Source: a virus
Virus record (IMG/VR): IMGVR_UViG_3300009537_003043
Location: 1 to 51,909 of that record
Direction: 5' to 3' (one strand)
DNA length: 51,909 nt
Of this stretch, positions 7,287-13,317 are shown in pieces. Under the pieces are notes generated by a model, which saw only the letters and a program-made list of their open reading frames with translations, had not been told where the DNA came from and did no database searches. The translations under genes and the position numbers were made by a program. The stretch's first letter is position 1; each line of letters starts with the position of its first letter.

Positions 7287-8219
7287 TCACTCCGTCAGGT
7301 GGCGGGGCATCTCCCGCACGCGCAGGTCCGCGGGCCACTCGGCCATGTCGCCGCCCTTGGAGTGGCGGAACTTGGGCTGCGCGGGCTCCCGGTCGTTCAC
7401 CAGCGCACCCGTGTCTGCCCAGGGGTCGATGGGATTGGCCCCAAGCTGTTTGACAAAACAGGCCACGCCAGCGGCCTTGCAGTCTGCGATGGTGTTGCGC
7501 GCCCAGTGCAAATTGAAGGGCCGCGCATCGGGGCCGGACTCGCCGCCCATCACGATCCAGTCGAGGCGCTGCGGGCCGGGCCGAAGCGCATCGAGCCCCC
7601 CTTTGGCGTGAGCGACAAGCCGCGTAAAATCCACCGGCCCCAGGGCGGGCTCATAGGACACCCACCGTATGGCCGCCGGGGTATCCAACAGCGCCGGAAT
7701 CCGCTCGTCCGCCGTGGCCTGGTCCTCCACCGAGACCCCAAGCCAGACGTTGGGGAGGGGATTGTAGTAGATTCCGCCGATACCGTTAGGGTCGGCGGCG
7801 TCAATAGCCGCTCCCTGCATCGACGTCGTTAAATACTTCCGCATCCGCCCCGCCCGCTTGGTGAGCACCTGGTAGGTGTGGTGGGGCGTCAGCGCCATCA
7901 CGGCGAAAATGCGGTCGATCCAGGCGTCCGGCACGGACGGGTGGAACAGGTCGCTCATGCTGTTGACAAACACCCGCCGGGGCTTCCGCCAGCGCAGGGG
8001 CACCTCCAGGTCTTTCTCGACCAGCCGCACCTCGCCCGTCCACACCGGACGCCCGTTTATCTTCTTCACCAGCCCCTCGTAGGGCTGACCCGGCCCGCTG
8101 AACCGCCATGCCTGCCGCATTGCGTAGCAGTTCCGGCACCCTTCGCTCTCCAGCGAGCAGCCCCGAATCGGATTCCACACGCTCTCCGTCCACTCGATCT
8201 TGCTCTTGCTTGCGGTCAT
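7287..8219 (-). CDS. phage Gp37/Gp68 family protein (DUF5131)
   Basis: A 310-residue protein. It begins with SKIEWTESVWNP, then GCSLESEGCRNCYA, a C-x6-C-x2-C cluster typical of this radical-SAM-like phage family. Later MSDLFHP, VLTKRAGRM, NVWLGVSVE, WVSYEPALGP and GGESGPDARP are family hallmarks. The biochemical role is not established. ATG 8219 has a GAGG site; the alternative 8231 start lacks one. It follows a 98-base spacer that holds three hairpins. Confidence 0.85.
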   Translation of the reverse strand: MTASKSKIEWTESVWNPIRGCSLESEGCRNCYAMRQAWRFSGPGQPYEGLVKKINGRPVWTGEVRLVEKDLEVPLRWRKPRRVFVNSMSDLFHPSVPDAWIDRIFAVMALTPHHTYQVLTKRAGRMRKYLTTSMQGAAIDAADPNGIGGIYYNPLPNVWLGVSVEDQATADERIPALLDTPAAIRWVSYEPALGPVDFTRLVAHAKGGLDALRPGPQRLDWIVMGGESGPDARPFNLHWARNTIADCKAAGVACFVKQLGANPIDPWADTGALVNDREPAQPKFRHSKGGDMAEWPADLRVREMPRHLTE

Positions 8220-8250
8220 TGCTCGCCTCAATCGTTATTTGCTGTCAGCC

Positions 8251-8297
8251 TCCCCGCAGGGGATGCCATCCCTGGCAATGGACTCGTCCCTGAGTCC
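8251..8297 (-). other. three adjacent hairpins in an intergenic spacer
   Basis: Within 47 bases there are three perfect stem-loops end to end: TCCCC/GGGGA (8251-8263), TGCCA/TGGCA (8264-8277) and GGACTC/GAGTCC (8280-8297). They lie between the RNA ligase gene and the Gp37/Gp68-like gene on the same transcript. They may slow decay, mark a processing site or weakly terminate; there is no long T run. Confidence 0.55.
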
Positions 8298-8317
8298 TCC
8301 TGCTCAACGCCGCAGGG

Positions 8318-8965
8318 CTATCGGCTAAAATCTTTATATTTGACCTTCGTAATGATTCGCCTGCCCATCCGATCAAATAGGGTTTTCTCCGGGCGCAGTA
8401 CCAAACCCTCAGCATCCCGAGGTCGAACCGAAGCCTCAGACGCGAACCCGTTTTCCGCTAGGTCAATAGCCGCTGCCAAGGGGCCACAGCACACAAGCGG
8501 CGCGACGGGTATGTGTAGTTTGTCGCCAACATCCATCACGTTATCCCATTCCAGCCAAATGTTTTTACTAGAGCCCACCAGTACATCAAACAATATGAAT
8601 CCCGGATCATCCCGGTAATCGCCGCCACCTTTCTGAATCTTAGGCCCGTAACCCTCACCGTACAAAACTGCCCCGTCAGGAAAAATGGGAGCAAACAAGT
8701 CGGGCCTAAAATTCTCGTGCAACACAGCCAGAAGGAAGGGCGGAAGATTGGCGTTGTCCGTGCGCCCTTTGATCGTCACCACTGGTGATAAACCAGGCAT
8801 CCACTCGATGCGAATGTTCATGCCGTCAATCTTCTCCGTCCAAAGCCAGTCCAGACTAGCCAAATAACCAAACTCCGGGCGAGACCACCGGCCCTCCAGA
8901 AACGTCTTGTGATGGTTTTCAGGGTCGCGCAAGTACACGCTGTCAATCTTCGGATATATAGACAT
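8318..8965 (-). CDS. RNA ligase family protein
   Basis: A 215-residue nucleotidyltransferase. TEKIDG (43-48) is motif I, with K45 as the likely adenylated Lys. GEGYGPKIQ (103-111) is motif III/IIIa-like, FILFDV follows at about 123, EGLVLRP (186-192) is motif IV and KVKYKDF (207-213) is motif V. It would join RNA ends using ATP, as T4 Rnl2-type enzymes do, perhaps repairing tRNAs cut by host defences. ATG 8965 has a GGAGG five bases upstream. The gene is clearly richer in A/T than the late genes, suggesting separate acquisition. Confidence 0.85.
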   Translation of the reverse strand: MSIYPKIDSVYLRDPENHHKTFLEGRWSRPEFGYLASLDWLWTEKIDGMNIRIEWMPGLSPVVTIKGRTDNANLPPFLLAVLHENFRPDLFAPIFPDGAVLYGEGYGPKIQKGGGDYRDDPGFILFDVLVGSSKNIWLEWDNVMDVGDKLHIPVAPLVCCGPLAAAIDLAENGFASEASVRPRDAEGLVLRPEKTLFDRMGRRIITKVKYKDFSR

Positions 8966-8995
8966 AATGCCTCCATATATATTTTGGGCGTGTAT

Positions 8996-10381
8996 TTAAA
9001 ACGGTTCCGGCTCCGCGGCGTCGAGCAACTTGTTAATCATGTCCACCCCTTCCTGAACGGCGTCGCGCTGTTTTTTGGTGAACTTGATCGTTTTGATTTT
9101 GACCTTCTCCCGGGCCTCGTTGCGGTCTTTGGGTGCCGCCGCCTGGTACTCGGCCAGCACCTCTTGCACCGCAGGGTCGGTCTCATCCTGCACAGCCGGG
9201 TCGGGAGAGGGGGCGCCGTCCGTGGCGAGCTGCCCGGCGTCCTCTGCCGGCGCTTCCGGTGCCGGCGCTCGTTCCTTGAGCGCGTCCTTTTTCCCCTCCA
9301 GCCGTTCCCACTGCTCGGGCGTGCAGCGGGCCTTGAGTTGTTTGGCGTGGGCTTTCCACCACTCGGGGCCTTTGCCTTTGTCGAACGCGGCGGTCATGTC
9401 CGTAATGTACTCGTCCAGTTTGGCCGGGAGCAATTCGCCGGTGCCCTCCGGCAGGTCGCTCTTGCTCGGGAACGGGCGCTGCTGTGCGCGGACGGGGGGT
9501 TGGCCTGGCGCCGGAGTGTGAGATTGTGCGTCCGGGTAGAACTCCGCGGCCACGCCCTCCACATCATCGTCGGGAAACACGCCGGCGGACGAGGAAGTCA
9601 GAAGTTTCCGGGTCTGCTCCTCGATTTGCGCGATCTGGAATCCGGCCTGCGCTTGTTGCGTGGCGTGCTCCAGGGCTGCTTGCCTCAACCCTTCCATGGT
9701 GCCGCGGAACTCCAAACCCACGACGTAGATGGTTTGCTGGCGCCCATCAGGATCGGCCACTTTCTTTGGCGTCACCACCAGTTCCAGGGGTATCCCCGCA
9801 ATCCGCCCGCCAGCCGCGCGGTGAATGAACATCAGGCTCCCAAACAGGGCGTCGTGGGAATTGAAGCTGGTGGTGCGAAACTTCCAGGTCCCGCCAAGTC
9901 CCGCGGCGCCGTCTATCAGTACGGACAGGCTGGCGTTGATTTTGCATTTCGGGTCGGTCTTTGTGGCCTTGAAATCTCGCTCGATGCGCTCACACGGGCA
10001 GGCGCATGTGGAATATGACCCTTCTGCGCCGATCCGCTGAGCCTCCACACCGTTACCGCGGCACCACACGGTTTTCCCCAAATAGGCGGCGTAACTACCC
10101 TGGAAATTCAACTCCAGGTCATCAAACAGCAGTCGCACGGGGATTCGCGTGAGGTGATCGGCCTCCTGGCCCGTGGCCTTTGCCACCTCCTGCATAAGCG
10201 CCGCGTCCGGTAGAAAATTATCGTCGGCGTCCTTCTCCATCGTCGTGATGATGAAGTGGTCGTATTTCTCCGGCGCCTGGAACTCCACGCCTTGCTTGCT
10301 CTTGCGGACGGCCCCTTTGCCGCCAATCTTGATTTTCCCGCTTTCGCGCAGGGACGGGGGCCTATTCAGAATGAGAGACAT
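8996..10381 (-). CDS. recombination directionality factor-like phage protein
   Basis: A 461-residue protein. The N-terminal half (about 1-230) has features common in phage proteins annotated as RDF-like (phiC31 Gp3-like) or as hydrolase/metal-binding: KYDHFIITTMEKD, IPVRLLFDDLELNFQ, a Cys cluster (STCACPCE then DPKCKINASL), GGTWKFRTTSFNS and IYVVGLEFRG. The C-terminal half is low-complexity and acidic with Pro/Ala. RDFs reverse serine-integrase recombination, but in many phages this family sits in replication operons, so the role is not proven. ATG 10381 has AAGGAG and overlaps the nuclease gene by 20 bases. Confidence 0.7.
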   Translation of the reverse strand: MSLILNRPPSLRESGKIKIGGKGAVRKSKQGVEFQAPEKYDHFIITTMEKDADDNFLPDAALMQEVAKATGQEADHLTRIPVRLLFDDLELNFQGSYAAYLGKTVWCRGNGVEAQRIGAEGSYSTCACPCERIERDFKATKTDPKCKINASLSVLIDGAAGLGGTWKFRTTSFNSHDALFGSLMFIHRAAGGRIAGIPLELVVTPKKVADPDGRQQTIYVVGLEFRGTMEGLRQAALEHATQQAQAGFQIAQIEEQTRKLLTSSSAGVFPDDDVEGVAAEFYPDAQSHTPAPGQPPVRAQQRPFPSKSDLPEGTGELLPAKLDEYITDMTAAFDKGKGPEWWKAHAKQLKARCTPEQWERLEGKKDALKERAPAPEAPAEDAGQLATDGAPSPDPAVQDETDPAVQEVLAEYQAAAPKDRNEAREKVKIKTIKFTKKQRDAVQEGVDMINKLLDAAEPEPF

Positions 10382-11255
10382 TGGACTCCTTAGCTTTAGT
10401 GTGTGCTTGAAACTGCGAGCACCAGGGATTTACCGGGCAGTAATCCTCACAACGCGTGCGCTCGCCCGGCCTGACTTCGATGGTGATTCCGGGGCCGGTG
10501 TGGCCTTCCTTGGCCGCCCATTGTTGGGCCTCCTCCATGGAGAACAGTACCCGGAGCGCGGACTTGCGCCCGGCCTTTTTCACGGCGTACTTGGTGGGCT
10601 TCTCCCATATTTCCGCCGGCGTGCATTCCGGGAGATCAGCGTCGGGCACTTCCTCAGCAGCGACCAGGGCCTCCACCCGCTCCGCTATCCACGCCCGACG
10701 CCTGGCTTGCGGCCAGAGTTCCAGCGGAACCACGACCACCTGAGTCTGCGGATATTTCCCGTCCGCGCGGGCCTTGGACTTTGACCAGTCGCGCAGCATG
10801 ACTACGCACTGGATTTTTTCGACCGGGAAACCATGCTGCTCGTACAATTCCGCGTACACGTTCAACTGCTGCGTCCATTCCTCTATGCGGCTCCGGTACA
10901 CGATAGTCCAGGCCGAGGTCGATTTGTAATCCGTGATGAGTCGCGTGGCCTCGTACAAATCGGTCGCGCCGCTGATCGTCCGCCCGGCGATTCGCATAAA
11001 CAGGCGTTCCTCCGTCAGGGCGTTGTCTGGGTTGGACTGTTCCAGGATGGAGTGAAGAGCCGTCCCGAACAGGCTCCAGATGCGGTCGGCGACGTCCTCC
11101 ACGACCTCATCATCATGGCGGCGGTTCAAAATCGTGACCCGCAGAGGAGCCGTCAGGTCGGTCGCGGAATAATCCGAGTCACCGCGGGTGTATTTGTCGT
11201 TGAGCACCGCCCGGTAGAACGTGTCGGGCAGCCCGAGCTTGTTGGTGAGTTTCAT
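10362..11255 (-). CDS. PD-(D/E)XK nuclease, RecB/Cas4-like
   Basis: A 297-residue protein. GTALHSILE (about 65) followed by GATDLYE and LITDYKST is the signature of the PD-(D/E)XK nuclease core; the D of ATDLY and the DYK are catalytic. The C-terminus has RCEDYCPVNPWC, three Cys that with an earlier residue could hold a 4Fe-4S cluster as in Cas4/AddB-type exonucleases. It probably processes DNA ends in recombination or replication. ATG 11255 has GGAG seven bases upstream. Confidence 0.8.
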   Translation of the reverse strand: MKLTNKLGLPDTFYRAVLNDKYTRGDSDYSATDLTAPLRVTILNRRHDDEVVEDVADRIWSLFGTALHSILEQSNPDNALTEERLFMRIAGRTISGATDLYEATRLITDYKSTSAWTIVYRSRIEEWTQQLNVYAELYEQHGFPVEKIQCVVMLRDWSKSKARADGKYPQTQVVVVPLELWPQARRRAWIAERVEALVAAEEVPDADLPECTPAEIWEKPTKYAVKKAGRKSALRVLFSMEEAQQWAAKEGHTGPGITIEVRPGERTRCEDYCPVNPWCSQFQAHTKAKESNVSHSE

Positions 11256-11257
11256 TT

Positions 11258-11839
11258 TTACTCCAGATCGTTAGGGAGCCCGCCCGTGTCGCGGAGGGCT
11301 TGTTTCAGGACGGCCTCAGCTTCCGGCAGAAAGTATTTATCACGTACCACCGCCACCGCCGCAACGCGCAGGGGGTCGCATATCATCTGCGCGCTTGACA
11401 GGTGAAAGCCGTTCGCCGTAAGCATGATTCCGCATTCCGGGCACCGCTGGTGTTGGTGCTTCTCGCTCACTTCAGCGGACCGCTGGTGTTGGTGCTTCTC
11501 GCTCACTTCAGCGGAAGGCGGCACCGCCGGCACATAAGGCATGGCCTCGGCGGTGATGTGGGCACCCGCCGGAAACTCCAATTCCACGCGCGTATGATCG
11601 CCAACCTGGCCGGTGACGCGAACCCTGCTGACGTGCAGTTCCTTTCCGTTCAACCGCACCTTGCCCTCCTGGGCCACCAGCGGTAGATCAATCTCGAACT
11701 GGCGCTGGGGCCGATCCTCCCCGCATTCCGGGCACCGCTGGTGCTTCTCCCGCAGGCCGCGGGCTTGATCGTCCGGGAACTCGTCGGCGGCGAGCACAGC
11801 ATCCAGGCGGTTCAGCGCCGCTTTTTCATGGTCAGGCAT
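11258..11839 (-). CDS. zinc-ribbon protein with internal tandem repeat
   Basis: A 193-residue protein with two CPECG knuckles, each preceded by EKHQ or HQHQR (about residues 36-39 and 133-136). Between them is a beta-rich segment. Two identical 12-residue copies of SAEVSEKHQHQR come right before the second CPECG. The knuckles probably bind zinc and nucleic acid. ATG 11839 has a perfect AAGGAGG. It sits just upstream of the RecB-like nuclease, so a partner role is possible but not shown. Confidence 0.65.
   Translation of the reverse strand: MPDHEKAALNRLDAVLAADEFPDDQARGLREKHQRCPECGEDRPQRQFEIDLPLVAQEGKVRLNGKELHVSRVRVTGQVGDHTRVELEFPAGAHITAEAMPYVPAVPPSAEVSEKHQHQRSAEVSEKHQHQRCPECGIMLTANGFHLSSAQMICDPLRVAAVAVVRDKYFLPEAEAVLKQALRDTGGLPNDLE
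11444..11515. repeat. two perfect 36-bp tandem repeats in a coding region
   Basis: Copies at 11444-11479 and 11480-11515 are identical and encode SAEVSEKHQHQR twice. The length is a multiple of three, so the frame is kept. Confidence 0.9.
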
Positions 11840-11887
11840 GATTCCTCCTTCGGTCGAGTACGTGTTGGGGCAGCGGCGGGCGGTTCA

Positions 11888-12178
11888 TCATGCGGTGTCC
11901 GAAATGCCGGGCGAGTGCGAGTTCAGCGGAAGGGACGCGCCCGCCTTCAGCAGCCCCTGGTCGTGGTCCGATTCCTCGGCCGTCAGGTCCTTCTCCTTGA
12001 TGCCGCGTACTAGGCGGATGTCGGCCTTGATGTCCGCGATCTTCTTCTCCAGGTGCGTGCGCAGCGCGCTCTTGGCCTGCGGAAGCGTCGCGTAGATTCC
12101 GCTGATCGGAATGTCCGTCTCGACGCCACGTTCGGTGAGGCGGATGGTACGGGAACGAAACGTAACCAGGTAATTCAT
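11888..12178 (-). CDS. hypothetical protein, first gene of the leftward operon
   Basis: A 96-residue protein from ATG 12178 with AAGGAA upstream. The N-terminal part is beta-like (YLVTFRSRTIRL), followed by a charged helix (ALRTHLEKKIADIKADIRL). No family is recognised. It is the first gene after the leftward promoter, so it should be among the earliest expressed. Confidence 0.65.
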   Translation of the reverse strand: MNYLVTFRSRTIRLTERGVETDIPISGIYATLPQAKSALRTHLEKKIADIKADIRLVRGIKEKDLTAEESDHDQGLLKAGASLPLNSHSPGISDTA

Positions 12179-12220
12179 GGTGGTTCCTTCTGTGGGGTTT
12201 GCCGTATGGCTTGACAGCCT

Positions 12221-12237
12221 GGTGTTGATGTGACACC
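12221..12237. promoter_or_regulatory. candidate operator (GGTGT-N7-ACACC)
   Basis: A 5-bp inverted repeat, GGTGT and ACACC, spaced by 7 bases and placed just downstream of the leftward -10. The half-site GGTGTTGA recurs over the -35 (reverse strand of 12266-12273). A repressor such as the HTH protein at 12289 could bind both. Confidence 0.4.
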
Positions 12238-12240
12238 CTC

Positions 12241-12269
12241 AAACTACAACCCTGTGGGGCGCTTGTCAA
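12241..12269 (-). promoter_or_regulatory. leftward sigma70-type promoter
   Basis: On the minus strand a perfect TTGACA (12264-12269) is followed after 17 bases by TAGTTT (12241-12246), a poor but correctly spaced -10. It lies 63-91 bases before the first leftward gene and would drive the whole leftward operon. Confidence 0.5.
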
Positions 12270-12288
12270 CACCTTTTTGCAGAGCCTG

Positions 12289-12501
12289 ATGAACATCTAC
12301 CCTGACACAACGCCAGAGCGGCTCAGCCTAGTACAGAACCACGCGGACAACCTCGGCATCAGCCTGTGGCGCCTGCTCAAGATGGCCGGCATGACCAAGC
12401 AAGCCAGCACCCGCTGGCGCACCGGGCGCTGCAAACCGAGCAATCTGGCCTTGCACCGGCTGCTCTCCATCACCGCCGCCGACGTGGAGCGCAGCGCATG
12501 A
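12289..12501 (+). CDS. small HTH protein, Cro-like regulator
   Basis: A 70-residue protein from ATG 12289 (a TTG at 12277 is in frame). LGISLWRLLKMAGMTKQAST followed by RWRTGRCKPS fits a helix-turn-helix with a recognition helix and a basic wing. Size and position at a divergent intergenic region suggest a Cro-like switch protein. The Shine-Dalgarno is weak. The stop overlaps the ERCC4 start (ATGA). Confidence 0.65.
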   Translation: MNIYPDTTPERLSLVQNHADNLGISLWRLLKMAGMTKQASTRWRTGRCKPSNLALHRLLSITAADVERSA

Positions 12502-12971
12502 CCGCCTTGAAACCCGACCAGGTGACGGTGTTGGTGGACACGCGGGAACAACGACCCTACGACTTCCCCACCATGCGCGTGCAGCCCGCCACCCTGACCG
12601 CCGGAGACTACTCTGTGCGTGGGATGGAAAACGATCTGGCGGTGGAGCGGAAGGAACTGTCAGACCTCATATCCTGCATCGGGCCCGGCCGGGAACGCTT
12701 CGAGCGCGAGATGGCGCGGCTGCGGGGGTATCAGCATCGCATCGTGATCGTCGAGGCTGACTGGTACGCCGTGCGCTCAGGCGCCTACCGGAGCGCTCTG
12801 AACCCGCTGGCGGCTACGCACTCCATCCTGTCCTGGCAGGCCCACTACCGCGTGCCGTTTCTGTTCGCGGGCGACCGGGAGGCCGGCGAGGCGGCTGCGG
12901 CGTACTTCCTGTTCACGGCGGCCAAGCACGCATGGCAACGCGGAGAAGCGTTCAGGGAAGCGCTGGCGTAA
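12498..12971 (+). CDS. ERCC4-type nuclease
   Basis: A 157-residue protein. VDTREQRPYDF (13-23), TAGDYSV (34-40) and VERKELSDL (49-57) form the ERCC4/XPF nuclease motif (D..RE...GDY...ERK). Such phage proteins cut branched or flapped DNA in replication or recombination. The start overlaps the HTH stop, and the product precedes the CsrA-like and primase genes. Confidence 0.85.
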   Translation: MTALKPDQVTVLVDTREQRPYDFPTMRVQPATLTAGDYSVRGMENDLAVERKELSDLISCIGPGRERFEREMARLRGYQHRIVIVEADWYAVRSGAYRSALNPLAATHSILSWQAHYRVPFLFAGDREAGEAAAAYFLFTAAKHAWQRGEAFREALA

Positions 12972-13060
12972 TTCCCCACGGCCCGTCGTTTTTTGTTTTG
13001 ATCTTGCAGCCGGGGTTGTGATACGCCGGATTTGCGACCGCAGTCCCACCGATCTTCAGC

Positions 13061-13126
13061 AGCCCCACGGGCGCAGGCTCCCTCTCCTGCGGTCGCTCCC
13101 CCGTGGGGTTGCCCATCCATGGATGG
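13061..13126 (+). promoter_or_regulatory. structured leader of the CsrA-like gene
   Basis: An outer stem pairs CCCCACGGG (13063-13071) with CCCGTGGGG (13100-13108). Inside, CGCAGG (13072-13077) pairs with CCTGCG (13086-13091). A 14-bp palindrome, CCATCCATGGATGG (13113-13126), follows at the start site and holds two overlapping ANGGA motifs (13119-13127), the CsrA recognition core. The segment 12972-13060 shows no gene. Confidence 0.5.
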
Positions 13127-13131
13127 ATGAA

Positions 13132-13317
13132 ATGCTGATCCTGACCCTGGGCCCTTCTGACACCATTTACATTGAGCACGACGGAGAAGTTGTCGAGATC
13201 ACGCGGACCATGCACCAGCGGCTCGCTTTCCACGCCCCCGACTCGTTCCGGATCGAGCGGCGTCCTACTGATGATGGCCTGCCGTCCGCGACTTTCCAGA
13301 GCCCGGAGGCCACATGA
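13132..13317 (+). CDS. CsrA-like RNA-binding regulator
   Basis: A 61-residue protein from ATG 13132 (ATG 13123 is an in-frame alternative). It starts MLILTLGPSDTIYI and continues to LAFHAPDSFRIERRP, which aligns with the CsrA pattern MLILTRK..I.I....G.DAP....HREE. CsrA dimers bind GGA motifs in leaders and block or promote translation. The RxxRxE end is partly kept. It differs from true CsrA in a shortened first loop and a Pro/Thr tail, so it may have altered binding. The stop overlaps the primase start (ATGA). Its own start region holds ANGGA sites. Confidence 0.6.
   Translation: MLILTLGPSDTIYIEHDGEVVEITRTMHQRLAFHAPDSFRIERRPTDDGLPSATFQSPEAT

Noticed and set aside
11832-12296. 154-codon minus-strand frame across the divergent promoter region
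   Set aside because: It overlaps the better-supported gene at 11888-12178 in another frame, and runs across the promoter; product is His/Arg-rich.
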